From the NCBI RefSeq assembly GCF_900465345.1, contig NZ_UEGO01000034.1:25424-89423 (forward strand): a stretch of DNA of 64,000 bases. The letters are read 5' to 3'. Positions 8,864-16,474 of the stretch are shown in pieces (the first letter of the stretch is position 1; every line of letters starts with the position of its first letter). The notes under the pieces are model-generated. The model did no database searches. It was given only the letters and a program-made list of their open reading frames with translations, and was not told where the DNA came from. The stretch is from Asaia bogorensis. Its GTDB lineage: Bacteria > Pseudomonadota > Alphaproteobacteria > Acetobacterales > Acetobacteraceae. Made by a program: the position numbers and the translations under genes.

Positions 8864-8865
8864 GA

Positions 8866-9777
8866 TCAGAGATGGTTCTGCAGCCAGGTGGTCAGACGGC
8901 CCCGTTGCCCTTGTGGCGGAGTGCCTACCGTGACCGTGCAGGTCATTCCGGCCGCCAGAATGACCTCGGGCGGCACGCGATCAAGATGGATACGCACGGG
9001 AATACGCTGCGCCAGACGGACCCAGGTGAAAATGGGATTCACATCCTGCAGTCCCAGCTTGTCTGGCGATCCGTTCTGATCGTTGATACCACGAGCGATG
9101 GAAACGACATGGGCCGGGATGATTTCGCGGTAGCCCATGAGCTTCACGCGGGCAACGTCACCCACATGCACGCCCCACATCTTCGTTTCCTCGAAATAGG
9201 CGTTGATCCAGAAGCTGTCAGCATCGATGACCGCCATGCGCGACTGCCCCTCATGCGCATAGTCACCCACGCGCAGATTGAGGTTGGTCACGTAGCCTTC
9301 AACCGGCGAGTAGACGATGGAGCGCTGGAGGTTCAGCCTCGCCACATCGAGCGTGGCACGCGCCGCATTGACCGCATCCTCCTGCGTCTCAACATTGGAG
9401 TTGTAGATTTCCTGCTCTTCGGCCGAGACGATACCGCTCAATCCCATGCGGCGCTTGGCATCGTTGCGGCGCAGCTTGAGATCTTCCTCGGCGCTCGCAA
9501 GATGGGCCTCCGCCTCCTTGATCGCGAGGCGGAACCGCACCGGGTCGATCACGAAAAGCGGGTCGCCACGATGAACAAAATCATTGTCGTGCACCGGCAC
9601 ACTGACCACCGTACCCGACACTTCAGGCGCCGCATCGACCACATACACGCGAACGCGCCCATCACGCGTCCACGGTGCGATCATGTAAGTCTCCCACAGC
9701 GTGTAGCCCAGAAGGATCGTCACCCCGAGCACTGCGAATGTCAGAAAGACCCGGATCAGTGTACGAGCGAGCAACAC
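8866..9777 (-). CDS. HlyD/AaeA-type periplasmic adaptor (membrane fusion) protein
   Basis: The 303-residue protein has one N-terminal membrane anchor (about residues 8-30), then TRDGRVRVYVVDAAPEVSG, the opening of the biotinyl-lipoyl domain. A coiled-coil hairpin spans about 80-150 and is rich in Glu, Ala and Arg. The second lipoyl half (YSPVEGYVTNLNLRVGDYA) and a beta-barrel domain follow. This layout and size match AaeA/EmrA-like adaptors of aromatic-acid exporters. The start is GTG 9777 with AAGGAA upstream. Neighbours: a DUF1656 protein upstream and a NodT-type channel downstream. The FUSC-type pump that usually completes such a set is not next to it. Confidence 0.9.
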   Translation of the reverse strand: MLLARTLIRVFLTFAVLGVTILLGYTLWETYMIAPWTRDGRVRVYVVDAAPEVSGTVVSVPVHDNDFVHRGDPLFVIDPVRFRLAIKEAEAHLASAEEDLKLRRNDAKRRMGLSGIVSAEEQEIYNSNVETQEDAVNAARATLDVARLNLQRSIVYSPVEGYVTNLNLRVGDYAHEGQSRMAVIDADSFWINAYFEETKMWGVHVGDVARVKLMGYREIIPAHVVSIARGINDQNGSPDKLGLQDVNPIFTWVRLAQRIPVRIHLDRVPPEVILAAGMTCTVTVGTPPQGQRGRLTTWLQNHL

Positions 9778-9918
9778 GGAGGCATTTCCTTGTAAGAGGC
9801 CAAGTTAGTCGGGGCGGGGAAGCAGGCAGCATGCATGGTAGAACGCCAGACACCACAGGCGACATGACCCATCATACGCCTCTGTGAGGCGGGCAGGGAG
9901 CCGCGCTGCCTCTCGACC

Positions 9919-10113
9919 TCACACATAGAGCACCATCAGGCAGAGCACGCAGACATAGAGCGCCACTTCGAACAGGGCGACATGCCAGAACCACTCGATA
10001 GCGCCTGTGCGCCAGAGGAGGAAGCGGATAAAAAGCGTGATGGGGATGGCGGCGAGGGAATAGACGGCAATGGGAGATATGAACACGCCGAAAAGATCAA
10101 ATTCCGCGAGCAT
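9919..10113 (-). CDS. AaeX-like small membrane protein (DUF1656)
   Basis: The 64-residue protein starts MLAEFDLFGVFISPIAVYS and has two predicted membrane helices, the DUF1656 pattern seen in AaeX. The start at 10113 is chosen over an upstream alternative because a strong purine-rich Shine-Dalgarno (GGAGGGAG) sits just before it. In characterised relatives this gene lies between a FUSC pump and an HlyD adaptor in aromatic-acid efflux operons. Its exact biochemical role is not established. Here the adaptor follows after 141 bp, but no pump gene precedes it. Confidence 0.85.
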   Translation of the reverse strand: MLAEFDLFGVFISPIAVYSLAAIPITLFIRFLLWRTGAIEWFWHVALFEVALYVCVLCLMVLYV

Positions 10114-10377
10114 CAGTCTCCCTCCTCCTTCTGCTATCAACCTTGCGGGATCAGAAGGGAGAGAGCCAAGCCCGAGCGCATGAAACGCGGAATATCCCGC
10201 AATGCTATCGGGGCGCAGACACCGGACGACCTGACCGAACCCGGATGAGCCCCGGACCTGACGCCTGAGGCAATTGATGGAAGATCATAGGGGAAAGCCA
10301 GGTTCGCCGCCAGCAGGCAAACCTGAATTTTGCATTACATTCGAGGCGAATGACTTCACGTCGCAGTCAACTGGGTG

Positions 10378-10809
10378 TCAGCGCCGGGCGAAGATGTTGC
10401 GGAGCACCTCGAAGAGTTGCTTGCCCGTGAAGCGACCGACAGGGCCGAGCAGCAGACCCGTGAGCGTGGAAAGGGCCAGAGTCTGTCTAAATTCAATCAT
10501 CTTGCGATCACGGCGCAGCCTTGCCTCGAACTCGACAGGATCAGCAACGTTGCGCGTACCAAGGAGGGCAAAAATAACGACGAAAAGCAGATCCAGCCCG
10601 AATACCGAACATGCTGCGCCAAATGCCGAGAAATGGAGCACACTATAAGCGAACGCCCAGAGCACCGCATGGAAGGACACGAGTGCGAACAGACCGAATA
10701 TGGCGGCGACGATGAAATAGGCAACGCGACGACCGATGCGCATTGCTACGCGCTGCAGAACTTCGCCTTGAGCCTGAAGGGCTTCCTGCCCGACATCAAT
10801 GACCTTCAT
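10378..10809 (-). CDS. YqjE-like phage-holin-family membrane protein
   Basis: The product of about 143 residues has two strongly hydrophobic segments (about residues 30-50 and 58-85), separated by a short loop, between Gln/Arg-rich ends. This is the layout of YqjE-type proteins in the phage_holin_3_6 family. The name reflects a fold-level resemblance to holins, not a prophage. It lies upstream of nothing phage-like and next to a DUF883 protein, its usual partner (YqjD-YqjE). The start is ATG 10809; a TTG at 10821 is possible. Role is probably envelope- or stress-associated; not established. Confidence 0.65.
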   Translation of the reverse strand: MKVIDVGQEALQAQGEVLQRVAMRIGRRVAYFIVAAIFGLFALVSFHAVLWAFAYSVLHFSAFGAACSVFGLDLLFVVIFALLGTRNVADPVEFEARLRRDRKMIEFRQTLALSTLTGLLLGPVGRFTGKQLFEVLRNIFARR

Positions 10810-10960
10810 GGAGATTCGCAAGCCTTTACGGTGTGGTCGTGCCAGCGCCAGACATTCCGGGAGCGCGCCTGCCAGAGATCAGCGCAGGCAGGGCATCCTT
10901 GAACATCCACCCCTGAGACGGGTTGGAACATAAGGCTGCCCTGCAGGAAAGACGGACAGC

Positions 10961-11239
10961 CTATTTGGAGACTCGTCCTGCAATAAAGCCAATGACCGCA
11001 GAAATCAAAACAGCAGCGATCGGACGGGCACGGACACGCGCTTCGGCATTGTGCAGCTGCACATCGGTGATCTCACGGGCATTGGCCACTGCCTGATCAG
11101 CACGACCGGCAACGTCGAGCAATGCGGGGTTGATGCGATCCTTGAGCAATTGCTCCAGCTGGTCTTTCAGGCTGTCGATCTGCTCCTGTGCCGACTTGCT
11201 GGCAACGTCGACAGATTTCTTGACGTCAGATTTGCTCAT
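10961..11239 (-). CDS. DUF883 (YqjD/ElaB-like) membrane-anchored protein
   Basis: The 92-residue protein has a long helical N-terminal part (SAQEQIDSLKDQLEQLLKD; coiled-coil-like, with regularly spaced Ala and Gln) and a C-terminal membrane helix (PIAAVLISAVIGFIAGRV). This is the exact DUF883 layout. In Escherichia coli YqjD and ElaB are tail-anchored proteins that associate with ribosomes in stationary phase. The start at 11239 is supported by GAGGAG 8 bases upstream. It is followed by the YqjE-like gene on the same strand, supporting a small stress operon. Confidence 0.88.
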   Translation of the reverse strand: MSKSDVKKSVDVASKSAQEQIDSLKDQLEQLLKDRINPALLDVAGRADQAVANAREITDVQLHNAEARVRARPIAAVLISAVIGFIAGRVSK

Positions 11240-11314
11240 GTCACAACTCCTCACGCGGCCTGCACCGCATCTTTATGGTTTCGGATACAACGCTGTGGGT
11301 TCAGGCGAGGTTTC

Positions 11315-12424
11315 ATGTCAGGTTCATCACGAGGTCATCAGCCGCTACTGTCGATACAGTCGCTTTCGATGGCAGCTGGCGCGCCAGGATTTTCGCTCGA
11401 CGTCAGGAGAGGTGAGGCCATAAGCCTGCTGGGCGACTTGCCTGAGAGGCTCAGCCTGTTCTGTGATATTCTTGGGGGCTTTGCACAGCCCGCATCAGGA
11501 AAAATCACGTTAAACAGCCGAGAAATCTCTCATGCGCCGCCCGAACAGCGCGATATCGCCCTCGTCTCGGGGCGCGAGCCCGTGTTCAGCCATCTCGATG
11601 TTGCCGGAAATATTGCCTTTCCTCTCCGCGTTCGCGGCATCCCGCTTCACGAGATCAAAGCCGTCGTCAGCAACAGGCTCGCGCTCCTCGGGCTGGACGC
11701 ATTTGCCTCAACACGCGCCAATCATCTGCCGCCCGAATACGACCTGAGGCTTCGGCTCGCGCGGGCGCTTGCCTGCAGCCCAGCCATTCTGGTGATGGAC
11801 GATATCCTGTCCGGCCTCGATTTTCAGGCCGCTGGTCGAACACGTCAGTTGATTACGAAACTGCACAAGGCACTCGGCCTGACACTTCTCTACACCGCCA
11901 AAAGCCGTGAGGACGCGGTATGGCTGGGCGGACGTATCGCGCTTTTCGACAGACAGACACTGGTCCAGTGCGACAACGCCAGTGTGCTGCTGGATCGTCC
12001 GGCCAGTCCCTGGGTTGCATCGTTGTTCGCCGAGGCCAATCTGCTCACGGGGCGCACTCTGTCAGTCGAGGATGATATTGCCACGGTGCATCTCGCCTGT
12101 GGCGGCGTAGTGGAGGCCCTGGCGGATGCCGATCTGGAGGAGGACAGCCTTTGTGTCGTGTGCATACGTCCTGATCGCATGACCCCGCTCTTCTCGTCAG
12201 TCACGGGGGATGATGACGGCCCGCAGCCTCTTGTCGCAAGCCTGCAATCAGTGTTGCACACAGGAGAGCAGATGCGTTTACGGCTACGGCTGTCAGACGG
12301 CGTGGAAATCGAGATGCGACGCCCGCTTATTCAGTCAACACGCCATCTGACGCCTGGCACGGCGATGCAACTGGCGTGGCAAGCCAGCCAGGCTGTGGCC
12401 TTTCCCATGAAAGACGATCTATAA
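11315..12424 (+). CDS. Degenerate ABC ATPase (PotA-like) with all catalytic motifs lost
   Basis: The 369-residue protein aligns by eye along its length with PotA-type ATPases, including the C-terminal TOBE region (about 245-365, IRPDRMTPLF). The Walker A position reads LLGDLPERLS, with no GxxGxGK(S/T). The Q-loop reads LVSGREPVF, with no Gln. The signature position reads LPPEYDLRLR instead of LSGGQ. Walker B is ILVMDDILSGLD, with Asp for the catalytic Glu. The H-loop reads YTAKSRED, with Lys for His. The frame is nevertheless intact with normal codon use. It is followed by a substrate-binding protein and a short permease-like protein. It should not hydrolyse ATP in the usual way; it may be structural or regulatory. 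Start ATG 11315 has GCGAGG upstream. Confidence 0.8.
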   Translation: MSGSSRGHQPLLSIQSLSMAAGAPGFSLDVRRGEAISLLGDLPERLSLFCDILGGFAQPASGKITLNSREISHAPPEQRDIALVSGREPVFSHLDVAGNIAFPLRVRGIPLHEIKAVVSNRLALLGLDAFASTRANHLPPEYDLRLRLARALACSPAILVMDDILSGLDFQAAGRTRQLITKLHKALGLTLLYTAKSREDAVWLGGRIALFDRQTLVQCDNASVLLDRPASPWVASLFAEANLLTGRTLSVEDDIATVHLACGGVVEALADADLEEDSLCVVCIRPDRMTPLFSSVTGDDDGPQPLVASLQSVLHTGEQMRLRLRLSDGVEIEMRRPLIQSTRHLTPGTAMQLAWQASQAVAFPMKDDL

Positions 12425-12442
12425 GGAGCATTCGAAAATTAT

Positions 12443-13537
12443 TTGCCACAGAAAGGCTGTTTCCTGAGCGCGTCGCCCACCCTTTTCCGACATGACCGCC
12501 TGACACGTGACGCTTGCAGCAAAGCGATACACGCGCTGCTTGCATTGTTCTGCCTGTCTGTGCTCTCGCCTGCATCTCGATGTCAGGCAGCGGTGCCGGG
12601 ACATCATGCCCGCCATGTCACCAATCATGCGAAAAACCGGAAGGCAAACCGACCAGCGCCGGCTCAACTTGGCCTTGCCGTGCTGTCAGGCAGTCTTGAT
12701 GCGCATTCGCTCCTGATGCCCGACCAGCCTTATCCGCTGCGTGAGTGGGATGGCACCCTTGCCACCCTGCGACTGGCTGCACAGGCACGCAAGCCAGCCT
12801 GGCTGGCCGCCATGATGGATAACATGACGCTCTACGCTGCTTGCCGCGACGGCGTGGTGCAGACCCTGCCGACGGCCGCTGCGGCGCCGACGCCCGCCCA
12901 TACTCCTTCGGGCTCGCCCTGTGGTATAGCTGCGGGGGAAGACAGCCTCGTTCTGGCATGGGACCGCGGGAGACTGGGGGATGACGCCCCGGGCTGGAAT
13001 GATTTCTGGGATATCGCCCGTCACCCCGGCAAGAGAGCCCTGCGCCTTGACCCTCGGGGAACGCTCGAAATTGCGCTCATGGCGGATGGTGTCGCACCCG
13101 GCGATATTTATACCGTACTCTCATCACCCGCAGGGGTAGATCGTGCTTTTCGCAAACTCGATCAACTCCGTCCCTACCTGGTCTGGTGGCGCACCCCTGA
13201 GGAAGCGTCGCGAATCATGAGCAGTGGGGCTGCGCTCATGCTTTCCACACCGCATGATCGTCTGGCAGATCTGGGAGACAAGGCGAGTTTTGCCGCGCAG
13301 TGGCGTCAGTCCCTTCGTCAGAAAATCTCCTGGGCCATACCGCGCAACGTCCCCCCCGAGCAGACAGATGCCATTCTTAAAATGCTGCGCGATCAGACTC
13401 CTCTCCATGATGACACGCAGGATGCTCCACAGGACGGACGAGATATCCGTATGCTGGCGGTGAATGACAATTTCTGGGCGATCAACTACTATGCCCTGCA
13501 GAAACGCTTTCAGGCATGGCTGACGGCAACTCCATGA
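12443..13537 (+). CDS. Periplasmic substrate-binding protein, spermidine/putrescine (PotD-like) type
   Basis: The 364-residue protein has an N-terminal signal (AIHALLALFCLSVLSPASRCQA, cleavage near QA-AVPG). A bacterial solute-binding fold follows, with strong PotD-like segments: WNDFWDIARHPGKRALR, LEIALMADGVAPGDIYTVL and FRKLDQLRPYLVWW. The only good start is TTG 12443, with AAGGAG 14 bases upstream, because an in-frame stop lies at 12422 and no ATG occurs before the signal peptide. The first part of the mature protein (QLGLAVLSGSLDAHSLLMPD) is shorter and less conserved than in polyamine binders, so ligand preference may have changed. It lies between the degenerate ATPase and a short permease-like gene and shares an ATGA overlap with the latter. 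Confidence 0.78.
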   Translation: MPQKGCFLSASPTLFRHDRLTRDACSKAIHALLALFCLSVLSPASRCQAAVPGHHARHVTNHAKNRKANRPAPAQLGLAVLSGSLDAHSLLMPDQPYPLREWDGTLATLRLAAQARKPAWLAAMMDNMTLYAACRDGVVQTLPTAAAAPTPAHTPSGSPCGIAAGEDSLVLAWDRGRLGDDAPGWNDFWDIARHPGKRALRLDPRGTLEIALMADGVAPGDIYTVLSSPAGVDRAFRKLDQLRPYLVWWRTPEEASRIMSSGAALMLSTPHDRLADLGDKASFAAQWRQSLRQKISWAIPRNVPPEQTDAILKMLRDQTPLHDDTQDAPQDGRDIRMLAVNDNFWAINYYALQKRFQAWLTATP

Positions 13538-13962
13538 TAATTCCTTCCCTGGCCCTTATTGGCGGCTGGGCCTTCTGCCTTGGCCTGCTATCCGTTTTCG
13601 CTCTTTTGTCTGCAAAACTGAAAATATCTCGCAGGGCGAGAGGGTTCTTCACGCATACGGCCTGTGCGTCCCTCGTGGGGGCATTCTGGTTGAGCAGAGC
13701 CATGCCCAACTGGCCTGTTCATGGCGCAATGTTCATCGCAGGCTTTCTCTCAGCGCCTTTTTGCACGTTGCCTGTTTACCAGAGACTCTCATGCAGAGTT
13801 GAGGGACTGACACGCGCGGCGTCCGGCCTGGGGGCTGGACCGCGCATGCGTATGCGCCTCTTGTGGTTTCCCTTGCTGAGAGGCCCGATGCTGCTTTCCG
13901 GTCTGATTTCTCTCGCTACCCTCGGATTTTGCCTCGCTCTCGGCCGGATTGCCCATGTCTGA
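13534..13962 (+). CDS. Half-size ABC permease-like membrane protein with degenerate EAA loop
   Basis: The 142-residue protein has about four hydrophobic segments. A C-terminal loop, EGLTRAASGLGAGPRMRMRL followed by WFPLLRGPM, resembles the EAA motif of ABC importer permeases (consensus EAAxxLGAxxxxxFxxVxLPxxxP). A normal PotB/PotC permease is about 270 residues, so roughly half the protein is absent. The start ATG 13534 overlaps the stop of the binding-protein gene (ATGA), showing coupling; ATG 13516 is an alternative. It could be an eroded permease, or a reduced subunit kept together with the degenerate ATPase. The intact frame favours maintenance over random decay. Confidence 0.6.
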   Translation: MIIPSLALIGGWAFCLGLLSVFALLSAKLKISRRARGFFTHTACASLVGAFWLSRAMPNWPVHGAMFIAGFLSAPFCTLPVYQRLSCRVEGLTRAASGLGAGPRMRMRLLWFPLLRGPMLLSGLISLATLGFCLALGRIAHV

Positions 13963-14458
13963 TACTGAGCACCCTTTCTGGCAGATGGTCCCCCTGTCAG
14001 AAATGACGAAGGAACAATGGGAGTCGTTATGCGATGGCTGCGGCAAATGCTGCCTGCACAAGCTGCGCGACGAAGAGACCGACGCGATCCATTTCACGAA
14101 TGTCGCGTGCCGTCTGCTCAACCTGGAAACCTGCCAGTGTTCGGAGTATCCCACACGGTTTCGCAAGGTGCCGGATTGCGTGTCGCTCACGCCGGCAATT
14201 CTCGCCGATATCGACTGGCTCCCTCCAAGCTGCGCCTATATCCTGATCCGTGACGGACAGGACCTCCCCGCATGGCACCATCTGCGCACGGGCTCGGTTG
14301 ACTCTGTGCACGAGGCGGGAATCTCGGGAAAGGGCCGTATGGTTAGCGAGCGCGAAGCAGGTATGCTTGAAGACCATATCGTTGAGTGGCCAGCAGATAT
14401 TCCACCCGGCGTGGCGAAAAAACGGCGCAAGCGACCGTCGAATAAACGACGCTGGTGA
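13955..14458 (+). CDS. YcgN-like cysteine-cluster protein (UPF0260)
   Basis: The 167-residue protein has the YcgN/UPF0260 pattern: LCDGCGKCCLHKL near the N-terminus and the later Cys residues in NVACRLLNLETCQCSEYPTR and VPDCVSL. Together they give the conserved set of cysteines that may bind an Fe-S cluster or zinc. The HHLRTGSVDSVHEAGIS segment is also family-typical. The C-terminus is very basic (AKKRRKRPSNKRRW). The start ATG 13955 overlaps the permease-like gene by 8 bases, and the stop overlaps the next gene (GTGA). Biochemical function is not established. Confidence 0.88.
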   Translation: MSDTEHPFWQMVPLSEMTKEQWESLCDGCGKCCLHKLRDEETDAIHFTNVACRLLNLETCQCSEYPTRFRKVPDCVSLTPAILADIDWLPPSCAYILIRDGQDLPAWHHLRTGSVDSVHEAGISGKGRMVSEREAGMLEDHIVEWPADIPPGVAKKRRKRPSNKRRW

Positions 14459-15126
14459 CAGATCCCGCCTACCCGGTAACGTGGCGACACTCTGCGCGTG
14501 CCAAGCGTATTTCGCTCCGTATCGACGGCGCTAACCGTCAGGTCGTGGTGACCTGCCCTCGTCATCTACCGCTGCATCATGCGCGACGCTTTCTGCTCGC
14601 TCATGACAACTGGGTGCGCGAACGACTCAATGCCCTGCCAGCTGTGACTGTCCTTGTTCCGGGAAGCACCATCCTACTCGATGATCGCCCTGTTACCTTG
14701 GTTCATGCGCCTGAGCAAAGACAAAGCGCTCTTTTGGAAGAGGGGATTTTACAGATAAACGGTCCCATTGAGCGCTATGAGCATCGGGTTCTGGTTTTTC
14801 TCAGGCATCGGGCCGGGCTGATGCTCCCCGCCGAACTCGCTCATGAGGCAGAGCGAATGTCGTGCCAGATCGCGCGTTTCGCTTGCAGCAATGCCCGCAC
14901 CCGCTGGGGGAGTTGCACACGAACCGGACGGGTCATGCTGAACTGGCGCCTGATCATGATGCCCGAATCTGTCCGCCGTTACGTGATGGTGCACGAGCTC
15001 GCCCATCTGACGCATTTCGACCATAGTCCGGCCTTCTGGGCTTTGGTGGAGCGGTTTCATGAACACCGCAAGCCAGCGCAAGCCTGGCTCAGGCAGCATG
15101 GTACAGCGTTGATGGCACTTGGATAA
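14455..15126 (+). CDS. YgjP-like metallopeptidase-domain protein (DUF45)
   Basis: The 223-residue protein has the DUF45 layout: an N-terminal beta-rich part (RAKRISLRIDGANRQVVVTC), then NARTRWGSCTRTGRVMLNWRL, then the zinc-site motif VHELAHLTHFDHSPAFW. In the motif HExxH the two His and the Glu are present, and a third ligand may lie in the following HSPAFW region. The start is GTG 14455, overlapping the YcgN stop. This is the last gene before tRNA-Leu. A second, divergent member of the same family (17620-18354) lies in the adjacent genomic island. Activity as a protease is inferred from the motif only. Confidence 0.88.
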   Translation: MTDPAYPVTWRHSARAKRISLRIDGANRQVVVTCPRHLPLHHARRFLLAHDNWVRERLNALPAVTVLVPGSTILLDDRPVTLVHAPEQRQSALLEEGILQINGPIERYEHRVLVFLRHRAGLMLPAELAHEAERMSCQIARFACSNARTRWGSCTRTGRVMLNWRLIMMPESVRRYVMVHELAHLTHFDHSPAFWALVERFHEHRKPAQAWLRQHGTALMALG

Positions 15127-15191
15127 TAGCTATGCTGCCCGCAAGGGATTTCCACCCCCTCGCCCACGTGCTAGAGCCTGAGCCGTGTTGT

Positions 15192-15277
15192 GCGAACTTG
15201 GCGGAATGGTAGACGCACGAGACTTAAAATCTCGAGTCCGTAAGGGCGTATGGGTTCGAGTCCCATAGTTCGCACCA
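15192..15277 (+). tRNA. tRNA-Leu (anticodon UAA)
   Basis: The 7-bp acceptor stem GCGAACT/AGTTCGC, discriminator A and encoded CCA (15275-15277) are visible. The anticodon stem CGAGA/TCTCG encloses CTTAAAA, giving anticodon UAA. A long variable arm is present, as expected for leucine tRNA. The T-arm is GGGTTCGAGTCCC. The 3' part of the gene is the integration site of the island that follows. Confidence 0.96.
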
Positions 15278-15288
15278 CTATCTCATTG
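15253..15288 (+). repeat. attL: left direct repeat at the tRNA-Leu 3' end
   Basis: The 36-base segment recurs at 25874-25909 with two mismatches. Bases 15263-15288 (starting CCATAGTTCGCACCA) are identical in both copies. The repeat begins in the T-arm and runs past the CCA end, the usual place of tyrosine-recombinase integration. Confidence 0.9.
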
Positions 15289-15305
15289 ATATTGATAGTT
15301 TTTTT
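15278..15305 (+). terminator. Intrinsic terminator of tRNA-Leu, partly provided by the island
   Basis: CTATC (15278-15282) pairs with GATAG (15294-15298), and seven T follow. The left arm is inside the repeated att core, while the right arm and T-run lie beyond the core and so belong to island DNA. Confidence 0.65.
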
Positions 15306-15363
15306 GCTCTCAACGCGTCAAACCGGGATTTTCCCGGAATTCTTCCCAGAACGGGAAAGTTTG

Positions 15364-16431
15364 ATGCTGCGTCTGATAGGGTCCCGCTACCATTTTCGCA
15401 GGGCCGTGCCGAAGGATATCCAGCCTCTCCTGAGGCGGTCCGAGATCTCCCTTTCGCTTGATACTTCGGCTAAACTCGAGGCTCGCAGACGGGCGGCACA
15501 GCTATATGACCGGACCTGACAGTTCTTCGACAAGGTGCGCGCCATGAGTGACTCGAAAGCCCGACCGCCCACACCAGACGAGATCATCACTTTCTAAGAG
15601 AGCTTCGTTCGCGATACCGAGTCTGCCCATGCCATTGAAATGCGCCTGCTCGAGCTCAAGCATGAGAGGGAAATGACAGAGGTTCAGGTACGCTTCCTCG
15701 AGTTCAACAACCTCGTGACGCGTTTTCTCTCCATCATCGGCCCCTATCTTGCCAAGGATACCGAGCGGCTCGAAACGATGCGGAAAATCGTGAAGAAAGA
15801 TCTGCCTGAAGCGCGTGCGGAGGCCGCTAATCTGGCCGCTCAGGTCAATCTCCTGAAAAGCATCGTCGTCGACATTGGAACCGCCACGAAGAGCGAACCT
15901 ATCGCCCCAGTGCCGCTGACTGCTGAACCAGACCCGCGCGGACCAACCACACCAAAGAAAAAGCTTGCAAGCTCAGGTTCCCGCTCAAAGCTTCTGACGG
16001 TCAGCATGGCGGCGGAGCGTTTTATTTACCCAGATACCAATCGCTCAGAGGATACGAAACGCGGCACGCGCAAAGCGCTTACCCTGTTCATCGATGCCTT
16101 CGGCGACATGGAGGTCGAACGGATTACCGGCGAGACCGCTGGCGAGTTCCGTGATCTCCTCTTCCGTCTTCCCTCCACCCACGGCAAGGAACGCAACGGT
16201 CGCTCGATCCGTGACGAGGTCGTGCGCGCTGAAACCGAAAAGCTCGAGACCATCAGCGCCAAGACGGTCAAGAACCACTTCTCTCGTCTCTCCGCTCTTT
16301 GGGCGCTCCTGCTGCAACGTGATCTGGTGTCACGCAACGTCTGGGCAGGCTGGGACTACCATGTCACGAAGAAGGTCGAACGACGCTGCTTCAGAGATGC
16401 TGAACTGGCGCAGCTCAGTGCGACACCATGA
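15364..16431 (+). pseudogene. Tyrosine recombinase (phage-type integrase), disrupted and truncated
   Basis: One reading frame from ATG 15364 reads like the N-terminal part of island integrases: MLRLIGSRYHFRRAVPKDIQ, then LSLDTSAKLEARRRAA. Two in-frame stops follow (TGA 15517 and TAA 15595). After that the same frame continues through a coiled-coil linker to a core-binding (SAM-like) domain with TKRGTRKALTLFIDAFGDM and ETISAKTVKNHFSRLSALW. It ends at RRCFRDAELAQLSATP, just where the catalytic domain (Arg-His-Arg-Tyr) should begin. The catalytic half is absent, and an unrelated gene starts about 40 bases later. Its position right after the tRNA identifies it as the enzyme that inserted the island. 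Confidence 0.85.
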
Positions 16432-16474
16432 TGGTGTGCTGATCGGGCCTTTCACGCGTCTGACGAAAACACGC

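Noticed and set aside
10378..10809. Possible prophage because of the holin-like family name
   Set aside because: The protein is a YqjE-type partner of the DUF883 gene. No lysin, capsid or tail genes lie nearby.
16094..16474. 5' extension of the unknown island gene, overlapping the integrase remnant
   Set aside because: In this part the codons follow the integrase frame, not this one. The real gene begins at ATG 16475 or is a fragment.
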